Shown here piece after piece: positions 54,700 through 62,523 of a stretch of 64,000 nucleotides of DNA. Source of the DNA: Pedobacter sp. WC2423. GTDB lineage: Bacteria; Bacteroidota; Bacteroidia; Sphingobacteriales; Sphingobacteriaceae. The first letter of the stretch is position 1, and the number at the start of each line of letters is the position of its first letter. The stretch is from the NCBI RefSeq assembly GCF_040822065.1, contig NZ_CP162005.1, positions 3,906,001 through 3,970,000 on the forward strand, written 5' to 3'. Below the pieces are notes generated by a model, which saw only the letters and a list, made by a program, of their open reading frames with translations, ran no database searches and was not told the origin of the DNA. Made by a program: the position numbers and the translations under genes.

Positions 54700-55263
54700 T
54701 TAGCGTGCAATACAGCCCTCAATATGATCGTTAACCATTCCAGTAGCCTGCATATGAGCATAACAAATCGTTGTTCCGAAAAACTTGAAACCCCGTTTTT
54801 TCATATCACTGCTAATCGCATCAGATATTTCCGTTCTTGCCGGAACCTCTCCCAGAGATTTAAAATAATTGACAACAGGTTTCCCTTCTGGCAAAAAGCC
54901 CCATATATAGTTGGAAAAAGAGCCGAACTCCTTTTGTATCGCTATAAAAAGCTGTGCATTTTTAATGGCAGAATTGACTTTAAGCTTATTCCTGATAATC
55001 CCGGTATCCTTCATTAACCGCTCTGCATCGGCCTCAGTAAAAGCAGCTACTTTTGCTACATCGAAGCCAGCAAATGCTGTACGATAGCCTTCACGTCTGC
55101 GCAGAATCGTAATCCAGCTTAAACCAGCCTGTGCACCTTCCAGAATCAGGAACTCAAATAAAACCTGATCATCGTAAACAGGCTTACCCCATTCTTCATC
55201 ATGATATTTTATATACAAAGGGTCGGTTCCACACCAGCCACATCTTTTCACTTCTGCGCTCAT
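54700..55263 (-). CDS. tag: DNA-3-methyladenine glycosylase I
   Basis: The 187-residue enzyme has the Tag start RCGWCGTDPLYIKYHDEEWG, the GAQAGLSWITILRRREGYR helix-hairpin region, and CYAHMQATGMVNDH near the C-terminus with zinc-binding residues (Cys and His). It removes 3-methyladenine from DNA. It is close to polA and an alkyltransferase-like gene, which suggests a locus for alkylation damage. Confidence 0.93.
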   Translation of the reverse strand: MSAEVKRCGWCGTDPLYIKYHDEEWGKPVYDDQVLFEFLILEGAQAGLSWITILRRREGYRTAFAGFDVAKVAAFTEADAERLMKDTGIIRNKLKVNSAIKNAQLFIAIQKEFGSFSNYIWGFLPEGKPVVNYFKSLGEVPARTEISDAISSDMKKRGFKFFGTTICYAHMQATGMVNDHIEGCIAR

Positions 55264-55271
55264 GTGCTGTG

Positions 55272-55613
55272 TTACATACTTAATTCATCCCAATATTCTA
55301 CCGCACGGCGATAATGCGGGATAACAATAGAACCGCCAACCAGATTTGCGATCATGAATACTTCATTAATTTCTGCATCATTCACACCTGCATCAAAACA
55401 TTTTTCCAAATGATATTTGATACAATCATCGCAGCGCAAAACCATGGAAGCTACCAGGCCCATCATTTCTTTACTTTTCACATCCAGTGCTCCGGCAGCG
55501 TAGGTTGTGGTATCCAGTGCAAAGAAACGCTTAATGTTTGTGTTGGCAGTTTCCATGATTCTGTCGTTCATCTTTGAACGGTAGTCATTAAATTCTTCTA
55601 CTAATTTACCCAT
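55272..55613 (-). CDS. carboxymuconolactone decarboxylase-family (AhpD-like) protein
   Basis: The 113-residue all-helical protein carries the AhpD-like redox motif RCDDCIKYHLEKC. A His three residues after the second Cys fits a thiol proton-relay site. Related proteins act as peroxidase partners. It lies 8 nt before tag on the same strand, suggesting co-transcription. The decarboxylase activity implied by the family name is unlikely here. Confidence 0.88.
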   Translation of the reverse strand: MGKLVEEFNDYRSKMNDRIMETANTNIKRFFALDTTTYAAGALDVKSKEMMGLVASMVLRCDDCIKYHLEKCFDAGVNDAEINEVFMIANLVGGSIVIPHYRRAVEYWDELSM

Positions 55614-55661
55614 ATCATATTTTAAATAGCTGGTTATAGCATTTGTTTTGTTCTTAACTGA

Positions 55662-55988
55662 TTACAGCTCCAATGCCGGATCCCAAAAATGGGTTTTAAA
55701 GTCCTTTATTTTATCCTGCTCAATCACCAATCCTTCATTTTCTAATAATTCCTGCATCAGCTCCGGAGTAGCAAAATGAAATTTCCCGGTCAGTAATCCT
55801 TTATGATTGACCACGCGGTGCGCTGGTACAGGAGGCAATGCATCATGAGCATTATTCATTGCGTAGCCTACCAAACGGGAAGATTTTCCCGCTCCAAGCG
55901 CTTTCGCAATTGCGCCGTAAGAGGTTACTCTCCCTTTTGGGATTAACCTGACTACTTCATAAACCTGCTCATAAAATGATTGTTCCAT
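55662..55988 (-). CDS. alkyltransferase-like protein (ATL), MGMT family without catalytic Cys
   Basis: The 108-residue protein has the MGMT DNA-binding domain: IPKGRVTSYGAIAKALG (helix-turn-helix), AMNNAHD and VPAHRVVNHKGLLTGK. In O6-methylguanine methyltransferases the active-site motif is PCHRV; here it reads PAHRV, so no methyl transfer is possible. ATL proteins bind alkylated guanine and hand it to nucleotide excision repair. Its start overlaps the trmB stop by one base. Confidence 0.92.
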   Translation of the reverse strand: MEQSFYEQVYEVVRLIPKGRVTSYGAIAKALGAGKSSRLVGYAMNNAHDALPPVPAHRVVNHKGLLTGKFHFATPELMQELLENEGLVIEQDKIKDFKTHFWDPALEL

Positions 55989-56638
55989 TAGTCAAGAGAG
56001 AATTGGATGTAATTTATATTTTTATCTTGTTTTAAATAGATTCTTTCATAATGCGTTTTAATCTTTAAGACCTCATCATAGAATTCTGAAGTATATAAAT
56101 GATCAGTTTTTTTATAACATGGCAGCTTTAACTCTTCCACTTTTTCAACAGTATAAGCATACAAACCGTCATTGTCTGTTTTTAAATTAATCTTACCACC
56201 TGGTTTTAAAAAGCCTTTATACTTGTTCAGAAAGCCCGGAAAAGTTAATCTCTTCTTTTCTCTGCTGTCTTGTGGCTGCGGATCAGGAAAAGTAATCCAG
56301 ATCTCATCCACTTCATTTTCACCAAAATACCCTGCAATATCCTCAATCTGTATTCTTAAAAATGCCAGGTTATTGATGTCTTCATCTACTCCGGTCCTTG
56401 CGCCTCTCCAGATGCGGTTTCCTTTTAAATCTATGCCTATAAAATTCTTCTCCGGGAAAAACTTAGCCATATTAACTGAATATTCTCCTTTACCACAAGC
56501 CAGTTCCAGTACTACCGGATTGTCATTTTTAAAATGCTGCGCTGCCCATTTGCCCTGAAGCGCCATTCCTTCCTCCATCTGATAGACATTCGGGAAGGTA
56601 TCAATTTCAGCAAATTTCCTTAACTTATCTTTACCCAC
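55988..56638 (-). CDS. trmB: tRNA (guanine-N7-)-methyltransferase
   Basis: From the GTG at 56638 the protein has 216 residues beginning GKDKLRKFAEIDTFPNV, the Bacteroidota form. It contains ELACGKGEYSVNMAKFFPEKNFIGIDLKG (SAM site), WITFPDPQPQDSREKKRL and LKTDNDGLYAYT. It makes m7G46 in tRNA. A longer TTG frame (56665) overlaps the TATTTTTG promoter box, so GTG is preferred. Confidence 0.93.
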   Translation of the reverse strand: MGKDKLRKFAEIDTFPNVYQMEEGMALQGKWAAQHFKNDNPVVLELACGKGEYSVNMAKFFPEKNFIGIDLKGNRIWRGARTGVDEDINNLAFLRIQIEDIAGYFGENEVDEIWITFPDPQPQDSREKKRLTFPGFLNKYKGFLKPGGKINLKTDNDGLYAYTVEKVEELKLPCYKKTDHLYTSEFYDEVLKIKTHYERIYLKQDKNINYIQFSLD

Positions 56639-56654
56639 TATTGTTTTTTTTATG

Positions 56655-56662
56655 CAAAAATA
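56655..56662 (-). promoter_or_regulatory. -7 promoter box of trmB (TATTTTTG)
   Basis: The minus strand reads TATTTTTG 16 nt before the GTG of trmB. Its position within the alternative upstream frame supports the shorter start. Confidence 0.5.
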
Positions 56663-56725
56663 CAATTTAATCTTTTCAGCGTCTGTTTAATTTTAGATGC
56701 GTGGTTATGCTCGGCTGTAATTCGT

Positions 56726-56733
56726 ATTTTTGT
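56726..56733 (+). promoter_or_regulatory. -7 promoter box of GDP-fucose synthase (TATTTTTG)
   Basis: TATTTTTG lies 22 nt before the TTG start, divergent from the trmB box 64 nt away. Confidence 0.45.
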
Positions 56734-56755
56734 GTAAACATTACTTCAGAACAAA

Positions 56756-57685
56756 TTGGAAAAGAGCGCAAAAATTTATATCGCAGGCCATCGTGGGATG
56801 GTAGGATCAGCTATTCATCGTAAATTGCTGAGTGAGGGTTATACAAATCTGGTTACCCGGACTTCTTCGGAGTTAGACCTGCGTAATCAGCAGGCTGTAA
56901 AAGATTTTTTTGTACAGGAAAAACCAGATTACGTATTTCTTGCTGCTGCAAAAGTAGGTGGTATTATCGCGAACAATACTTACAGAGCTGATTTTCTGTA
57001 TGAGAACTTATCAATCCAGAATAATGTAATTCATCAGGCTTATGAAACAGGCGTCAAAAAACTGATGTTCCTGGGCTCAAGCTGTATCTATCCAAAATTA
57101 GCTCCGCAGCCGTTGAAAGAAGAATACCTGCTCACAGGTTTGCTGGAAGAAACAAATGAACCTTATGCAATTGCTAAAATAGCAGGTATCAAATTATGCG
57201 ATGCTTACCGCGCCCAGTACAATTGTAATTTCATTTCTGTCATGCCAACTAACTTATATGGTTACAATGACAATTACCATCCTCAGAATTCTCATGTACT
57301 ACCTGCATTAATCCGCAAGTTTCATGAGGCTAAAGTTAACGGAACACCAGAAGTGGTAATCTGGGGATCAGGCTCACCTATGCGCGAATTCTTATTTGCG
57401 GATGATCTGGCCAATGCCTGTTACTTCTTAATGCAGAATTATAATGAGCCCCACCTGATCAATATTGGTACCGGAGAGGACTTAACCATAAAAGACCTTG
57501 CACTGCTGGTCAAAAAAGTAACCGGCTTTGAAGGTGCACTTACTTTTGACAGTACTAAACCAGATGGTACTCCCCGCAAATTAATGGATGTATCGAAATT
57601 ACATAGCCTTGGATGGAAACATCAGGTTGAACTGGAACAAGGAATCCACCTGGCTTACCAGGATTTTCTGGCTAAACATATTTAG
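56756..57685 (+). CDS. fcl: GDP-L-fucose synthase
   Basis: The 309-residue SDR enzyme has IAGHRGMVGSAIHRKL (NADP fold), the catalytic Ser in GSSCIYPK and Tyr/Lys in YAIAKIAGIK, and NLYGYNDNYHPQNSHVLPA. It epimerises and reduces GDP-4-keto-6-deoxymannose to GDP-L-fucose. The only reasonable start is TTG at 56756. The partner gmd gene is not in the window. Confidence 0.92.
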   Translation: MEKSAKIYIAGHRGMVGSAIHRKLLSEGYTNLVTRTSSELDLRNQQAVKDFFVQEKPDYVFLAAAKVGGIIANNTYRADFLYENLSIQNNVIHQAYETGVKKLMFLGSSCIYPKLAPQPLKEEYLLTGLLEETNEPYAIAKIAGIKLCDAYRAQYNCNFISVMPTNLYGYNDNYHPQNSHVLPALIRKFHEAKVNGTPEVVIWGSGSPMREFLFADDLANACYFLMQNYNEPHLINIGTGEDLTIKDLALLVKKVTGFEGALTFDSTKPDGTPRKLMDVSKLHSLGWKHQVELEQGIHLAYQDFLAKHI

Positions 57686-57720
57686 TCAATTTTAGTTAAG
57701 CGTCATATAACTAAAGTTTA

Positions 57721-57728
57721 TACATTTG
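57721..57728 (+). promoter_or_regulatory. -7 promoter box of oxyR (TACATTTG)
   Basis: TACATTTG matches TAnnTTTG, 24 nt before the oxyR ATG. Confidence 0.5.
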
Positions 57729-57752
57729 TAAAAGAAAATAAACTTTAGCTAT

Positions 57753-58685
57753 ATGACCTTAGTTCAACTAGAATATATTGTAGCTGTAGATACGTACAGG
57801 AGCTTTGTTGGCGCAGCCGAAAAGTGCTTTGTTACCCAGCCAACGCTGAGTATGCAGGTGCAGAAGCTGGAAGAAATGTTAAATGTTAAAATATTTGACA
57901 GAAGTAAACAACCTGTTATTCCTACAGAAATCGGCTCCCAAATTATTGAGCAGGCCCGTCTGATTCTTCAGGAAAGTCAAAAAATCAAAGAAATCATCAG
58001 TAGTCAGCAGCAGGATATTGTTGGCGAACTGAAAGTAGGCATCATTCCTACCGTAGCTCCTTATCTATTGCCACAGGTCATTGCCTCCATGATGGAAAAA
58101 TACCCTGAATTAAAACTATTAATCTGGGAATATACCACCGAAGATATCATTCATCACCTTAAAACAGGCGTACTGGATTGCGGAATATTAGCTACCCCGC
58201 TTGGTGATAACTCCATTACAGAAATCCCGATGTACTACGAGAATTTCGTGACCTATATCAGTAAAAACAGTAAACTCTTCAAGAAGAAAAACATTGATGC
58301 AAATGATCTGGAAGATGAAAATATCTGGTTATTGAATGAAGGCCACTGTATGCGTTCTCAGGTGCTGAATATTTGCAGATTTACCAAAGATAACCGCTTA
58401 CAGGGCTTAACTTATAATACCGGAAGTGTGGAAACATTGATCCGCATGGTAGACATGAATAATGGCGCTACTTTATTGCCTGAGCTGGCTTTAGCAGAAT
58501 TAACCCCTAAACAACTCAGTAAAGTAAGAACATTTAAATCTCCTGAACCAGTTCGTGAGATCAGTTTAGTGACACACAAAAACTATATCAAGAAAAGGAT
58601 GCTGAGCGCGCTTAAAGAAGAAATCTTAGCCGTTATTCCAAAGGCAATGAAGCAAAAGAAGAAAAAAGATATTGTAGGAATTTAA
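57753..58685 (+). CDS. oxyR: OxyR-type LysR regulator
   Basis: The 310-residue protein has the LysR helix-turn-helix (SFVGAAEKCFVTQPTLSMQVQ) and a C-terminal sensor domain. The sensor has GHCMRSQVLNIC: two cysteines nine residues apart, exactly the Cys199/Cys208 spacing of peroxide-sensing OxyR, plus His next to the first Cys. It would form a disulphide on H2O2 and activate peroxide-defence genes. It faces a superoxide dismutase gene across one terminator. Confidence 0.92.
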   Translation: MTLVQLEYIVAVDTYRSFVGAAEKCFVTQPTLSMQVQKLEEMLNVKIFDRSKQPVIPTEIGSQIIEQARLILQESQKIKEIISSQQQDIVGELKVGIIPTVAPYLLPQVIASMMEKYPELKLLIWEYTTEDIIHHLKTGVLDCGILATPLGDNSITEIPMYYENFVTYISKNSKLFKKKNIDANDLEDENIWLLNEGHCMRSQVLNICRFTKDNRLQGLTYNTGSVETLIRMVDMNNGATLLPELALAELTPKQLSKVRTFKSPEPVREISLVTHKNYIKKRMLSALKEEILAVIPKAMKQKKKKDIVGI

Positions 58686-58688
58686 AAT

Positions 58689-58720
58689 AAAAAAGGCATA
58701 ACCTCGGTCATGCCTTTTTT
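58689..58720. terminator. shared terminator between oxyR and sodA
   Basis: Arms aaaaaaggcat (58689-58699) and atgcctttttt (58710-58720) are perfectly complementary, with a 10-nt loop. T runs on both strands support two-way termination. Confidence 0.85.
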
Positions 58721-58746
58721 ATCTGATATTTATATTTCTTTAAAGC

Positions 58747-59352
58747 TTATGCTTTTTTGAAACGTTCAGCAACTGCATCCCAGTTTACTACATTCCAGAA
58801 TGCAGCGATATAATCAGGACGTTTGTTTTGATATTTTAAGTAGTAAGCATGTTCCCACACATCCATTCCTAAAATTGGAGTACCTTTAACTTCAGCAACA
58901 TCCATTAATGGATTATCCTGGTTAGGTGTAGAAGAAACAACTAATTTACGGTCAGCACCAACGCTTAACCAAGCCCATCCAGAACCAAAACGTGTAGCAC
59001 CAGCTTCAGCGAATTTAGTTTTGAAATCAGCGAAAGAACCGAAAGCAGCTTTGATTGCTTCAGCTAATTCACCCGTTGGCTCACCACCTTTATTGTGTCC
59101 CATAACTTCCCAGAACAAAGAGTGGTTAAAGTGACCACCACCATTGTTTCTTACAGCTGCCGGGAACTTAGAAATGTGTTTAACGATTTCTTCAAGGCTC
59201 TGTGAAGCCTCAGGTTTACCTTCTAAAGCTTTATTTAAATTAGTAACATAAGCCTGGTGATGTTTATCATGGTGAATTTCCATGGTAGTTTTATCGATAT
59301 GCGGTTCTAATGCATCTGTTGCGTAAGGTAACGCAGGTAATTCAAAAGCCAT
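58747..59352 (-). CDS. sodA: superoxide dismutase, Mn-type by sequence
   Basis: The 201-residue enzyme has the family metal residues: His in PHIDKTTMEIHHDKHH, His in NHSLFWEVMG, and Asp/His in DVWEHAYYLKYQN. The pattern GGGHFNHSLFW and the Gln in TPNQDNPLM match Mn-type rather than Fe-type enzymes, but members of this group may accept either metal. It detoxifies superoxide in the cytoplasm. A TATCTTTG box lies 36 nt upstream. Confidence 0.93.
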   Translation of the reverse strand: MAFELPALPYATDALEPHIDKTTMEIHHDKHHQAYVTNLNKALEGKPEASQSLEEIVKHISKFPAAVRNNGGGHFNHSLFWEVMGHNKGGEPTGELAEAIKAAFGSFADFKTKFAEAGATRFGSGWAWLSVGADRKLVVSSTPNQDNPLMDVAEVKGTPILGMDVWEHAYYLKYQNKRPDYIAAFWNVVNWDAVAERFKKA

Positions 59353-59388
59353 ATTATTGTATATTTAAGTTTAAAAATTAATGGTCCA

Positions 59389-59396
59389 CAAAGATA
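59389..59396 (-). promoter_or_regulatory. -7 promoter box of sodA (TATCTTTG)
   Basis: The minus strand reads TATCTTTG 36 nt before the sodA start, an exact consensus match. Confidence 0.55.
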
Positions 59397-59432
59397 ACAT
59401 TCGAGGTTAAGTATTGTTCAGTATTTTGTCAT

Positions 59433-59906
59433 TTACCCTCGTTTGTTTTCAAAGAAACGCTTCATCAGTTGCGCACATTCCAGTGCCAGCACTCCTTTTT
59501 GTGTGATCGTTTTTGGATGCAGCAAATTAGCATTTTTACTCGTAAATCCGCGCTTCTCTTCCGAAGCACCATAAACAATCCTGCTGATCTGCGTCCAGTA
59601 AGCGGCACCAGCACACATTACACAAGGCTCCACAGTTACATAGAGGGTACAATCCTTCAGATATTTACCACCCAATGTTAAACTCGCCGCCGTAAATGCC
59701 TGCATCTCGGCATGCGCAGTAACATCATTTAACTGCTCAGTCAGGTTATGTCCGCGTCCAACAATCCTGCCCTTACAAACGACTATCGCCCCGATCGGAA
59801 TTTCCTCCTGATCAAAAGCTATTTGTGCTTCCTGCAAAGCAAGCCCCATATAATGTTCATCTTCTTGTGACAGATCCTTTTCTTCAGAAAAATTATAATA
59901 ACTCAT
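59433..59906 (-). CDS. tadA: tRNA adenosine-34 deaminase (TadA-type)
   Basis: The 157-residue cytidine-deaminase-fold enzyme has the zinc and proton-shuttle motif TAHAEMQAF and PCVMCAGAAYW. It deaminates A34 of tRNA-Arg to inosine, though related family members act on free bases. It starts 5 nt after the csaA stop, a two-gene unit. Confidence 0.88.
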   Translation of the reverse strand: MSYYNFSEEKDLSQEDEHYMGLALQEAQIAFDQEEIPIGAIVVCKGRIVGRGHNLTEQLNDVTAHAEMQAFTAASLTLGGKYLKDCTLYVTVEPCVMCAGAAYWTQISRIVYGASEEKRGFTSKNANLLHPKTITQKGVLALECAQLMKRFFENKRG

Positions 59907-59911
59907 TTAGT

Positions 59912-60247
59912 TTAACACAATTTACTGCCATTGGGTACTTTTCCCAGCAGCGTTGTCAATACAATACTTCCTTCTTCGTCCGCAAATCCAGTAACCAGAA
60001 ACTCTGACATAAACTTGCCAATCTGCTTTTTAGGAAAATTAACCACACCAACAATCTGCTTGCCAACCAACTCTTCTTTAGTATAGTGAGCGGTGATCTG
60101 CGCACTGCTCATTTTCTGCCCGTATTCGCCAAAATCCACCTTAACTTTATAAGCAGGTTTTCTGGCTTCAGGGAAATCCAGGACTTCTAAAATTGTGCCT
60201 GCTCTTAATTCGACCTTCTCAAAATCATTCCAGTCAATAGGTTCCAT
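59912..60247 (-). CDS. csaA: CsaA-like tRNA-binding domain protein
   Basis: The 111-residue protein is a single OB-fold tRNA-binding domain (VELRAGTILEVLDFPEARKP, KMSSAQITAHYTKEELVGKQ, VVNFPKKQIGKFMSEFLVTG). CsaA is reported to have chaperone-like or secretion-related roles. It is the first gene of the csaA-tadA pair. Confidence 0.9.
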   Translation of the reverse strand: MEPIDWNDFEKVELRAGTILEVLDFPEARKPAYKVKVDFGEYGQKMSSAQITAHYTKEELVGKQIVGVVNFPKKQIGKFMSEFLVTGFADEEGSIVLTTLLGKVPNGSKLC

Positions 60248-60325
60248 ATTCGCTCTCTTATTTGTACACCGATAAAATTACGAATCTTCAGCTTATAATG
60301 CCCTATGTTGACTATTGCTTTTTGT

Positions 60326-60333
60326 TACCTTTG
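60326..60333 (+). promoter_or_regulatory. -7 promoter box of rlmI (TACCTTTG)
   Basis: TACCTTTG matches TAnnTTTG and ends four bases before the ATG at 60338, implying a leaderless or nearly leaderless transcript. A TTG at 60308-60310 is a possible upstream element, at a shorter spacing than usual. Confidence 0.5.
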
Positions 60334-60337
60334 TAAC

Positions 60338-61525
60338 ATGATTGATGTTGTACTTAAAAAAGGCAAAGAAAAAGCCGTCCACCAAAAACACCCCTGGGTA
60401 TTTTCAGGAGCTATAGATAAAGTTAAAGGTAATCCATTGAATGGAGAGGTTATTAAGGTTCTTGCAGCCGACCAGTCCTTCTTGGCTTACGGCTATTATA
60501 ACGGCCAGTCACGCGTAGCAGTTCGTTTATTGGAATGGGAAGAAGACAACATTATTGATAAAGCCTGGTATGAAGTGAGATTGAAAGATGCGATTGCTTC
60601 CCGCGCGCACTTACTGAGCGATCAGCAAACAAATACCTGTCGTCTGGTTTTTAGTGAGGCCGATTACCTGCCTGGACTGATTGTTGACAAATATGCTGAC
60701 TACCTTTCTCTGCAAATCCTGAGCGCAGGAATGGAAAATGTTAAAGCAGAACTGATTGAAATCTTAATTGCTGAATTAAACCCAGTAGGGATCTTTGATA
60801 AAAGTGATGCGAATGCACGCACGCATGAAAACCTGGAAGTTTCACAAGGTTTACTTTGGGGAGAAACCCCACCGGAATTTATAGAGGTTAAAGAAAATGG
60901 CGTCTGCTACCATATCAATATTGCAGACGGACAGAAATCTGGTTTTTATTGCGATCAGCGTGATAACCGCGAAATCCTTGCTGCTTATACCAGGGATAAA
61001 GAAGTACTGGATTGCTTCTGCTACAGTGGCGGATTCACTTTAAATAGCTTAAAACATGGGGCTAAACATGTAACCAGTGTAGATAGCTCAGCGCTGGCTA
61101 TGGAAACCTTAAAACATAATCTTGGTTTAAACGGCTTCATGGAACATCAGCAAACCAGCATACAGTCTGATGTGAATAAACAACTCCGCGTTTTTAAAGA
61201 AGAAGGAAAATTATTTGATGTAATCGTCCTTGATCCACCAAAATATGCACCTTCAAGATCCGCTTTAGACAGAGCTGCACGCGCTTATAAAGATTTAAAC
61301 AGATTAGGGATGCTATTGCTAAAAAAAGGCGGTATCCTGGCTACTTACTCTTGTTCAGGGGCTGTTGATCTGGAAACTTTCAAACAGATTATTGCCTGGG
61401 CAGCATTGGATGCTGGCAGAGAAGTACAAATCATCAAACAATTTCATCAACCAGAAGATCACCCGGTAAGAATTTCGTTTCCAGAAGGAGAATATCTTAA
61501 AGGTTTATTATTGAGGGTATTGTAA
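60338..61525 (+). CDS. rlmI: RlmI-type 23S rRNA methyltransferase
   Basis: From the ATG at 60338 the protein has 395 residues. It has an N-terminal PUA domain (KEKAVHQKHPWVFSGAIDKV), a linker and a SAM-dependent domain with VLDCFCYSGGFTL and VLDPPKYAPSRS. It methylates C1962 of 23S rRNA in the family standard, with related members having other rRNA targets. An 11-codon upstream extension is open (60305), but the promoter box lies inside it, favouring 60338. Confidence 0.9.
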   Translation: MIDVVLKKGKEKAVHQKHPWVFSGAIDKVKGNPLNGEVIKVLAADQSFLAYGYYNGQSRVAVRLLEWEEDNIIDKAWYEVRLKDAIASRAHLLSDQQTNTCRLVFSEADYLPGLIVDKYADYLSLQILSAGMENVKAELIEILIAELNPVGIFDKSDANARTHENLEVSQGLLWGETPPEFIEVKENGVCYHINIADGQKSGFYCDQRDNREILAAYTRDKEVLDCFCYSGGFTLNSLKHGAKHVTSVDSSALAMETLKHNLGLNGFMEHQQTSIQSDVNKQLRVFKEEGKLFDVIVLDPPKYAPSRSALDRAARAYKDLNRLGMLLLKKGGILATYSCSGAVDLETFKQIIAWAALDAGREVQIIKQFHQPEDHPVRISFPEGEYLKGLLLRVL

Positions 61526-61562
61526 TAGAAATAAAAGCATTTTATTCATAGGGGTAGCAAAC

Positions 61563-61603
61563 AAATTTGCGTTTTGTTTGTAGATTAGACAAAACGCAAA
61601 TTT
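61563..61603. repeat. 15-bp perfect inverted repeat just upstream of the bestrophin gene
   Basis: The arms aaatttgcgttttgt (61563-61577) and acaaaacgcaaattt (61589-61603) are exact complements with an 11-nt loop, ending 5 nt before the ATG at 61609. It may be an operator or a leader hairpin controlling translation. Confidence 0.6.
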
Positions 61604-61608
61604 CCCGA

Positions 61609-62520
61609 ATGCTAATAGTAAAAAATATCCGGTTAAGCCGTATTCTGAGGAATACCTGGCAAATAGACCTCATCATGATCTTTTCCTGCACAGGGGCGTA
61701 TCTAACCAGAGCGTTCCTGATTAAACATAACTTTGTGGTCCCATCTATTATTCCTACCGTTTTAGGTACCGCGATAGCTTTTTTTATTGGATTTAATAAT
61801 AACCAGGCCTACGACCGGTGGTGGGAAGCCCGTAAAATATGGGGCGCTTTGGTCAATGATTCCAGATCATGGGCCAGAAGTGTAATCACCTATATTTCAC
61901 AGAATGAGATTAGCAATCAGGAATTTAAAGCCTTAACAGATAGAATGGTCCGCCGCCATATTGGTTTCCTTTATGCCCTTAAAGCCAAACTCAGAGATGC
62001 AGTTGATGAAAATTATCAGCAATACCTGGATGAGGCAGATCTGAAAGAAATCAATCTCCACAGTAACGTACACAATGCCATTTTAACCTTGCAATCCAGA
62101 GATCTGCAGCAATTGAGTAAAGATGGGCTGATTGATGGCTTTCGTTTTATGGAGCTGAACAAGCTCCTGGTTAATTTTTCCGATCACATGGGGAGAGCCG
62201 AACGGATTAAAAATACCGTTTTCCCGACTACTTATAATTATTTCACGAAAGTCTTTATCTGGTTATTTGTAGTTTCGCTGACCCTGGTGATTAGTCATGA
62301 AGCAGGCGTATGGGCCATTTTTATTGGCTGGCTGGTTGGTTTTGTTTTTGTATCTACGCAGATCAACGGAATGAGCCTGATCGATCCTTTCGAAAACAAC
62401 TCTTCCTCAGTACCTCTGAACCAGATTACAAGAACCATAGAGATTAACTTGCTGGAGATGATTGGCGCAGAAAAGATTCCTGCGCCAGTCAAGCCCATTA
62501 ATGATGAATATATTTTGTAA
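61609..62520 (+). CDS. bestrophin-family anion channel
   Basis: From the ATG at 61609 the protein has 303 residues. It has several hydrophobic spans, with PTVLGTAIAFFIGFNNNQAYDRWWEARKIWGALVNDSR (in pieces: FNNNQAYDRWWEARKIWG, LVNDSRSW) as the family signature. Bacterial bestrophins are pentameric channels in the inner membrane. It converges on the nucleoid-protein gene with 3 nt between stops. The upstream frame to 61567 would run through the inverted repeat, so the shorter start is preferred. Confidence 0.88.
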   Translation: MLIVKNIRLSRILRNTWQIDLIMIFSCTGAYLTRAFLIKHNFVVPSIIPTVLGTAIAFFIGFNNNQAYDRWWEARKIWGALVNDSRSWARSVITYISQNEISNQEFKALTDRMVRRHIGFLYALKAKLRDAVDENYQQYLDEADLKEINLHSNVHNAILTLQSRDLQQLSKDGLIDGFRFMELNKLLVNFSDHMGRAERIKNTVFPTTYNYFTKVFIWLFVVSLTLVISHEAGVWAIFIGWLVGFVFVSTQINGMSLIDPFENNSSSVPLNQITRTIEINLLEMIGAEKIPAPVKPINDEYIL

Positions 62521-62523
62521 ATC

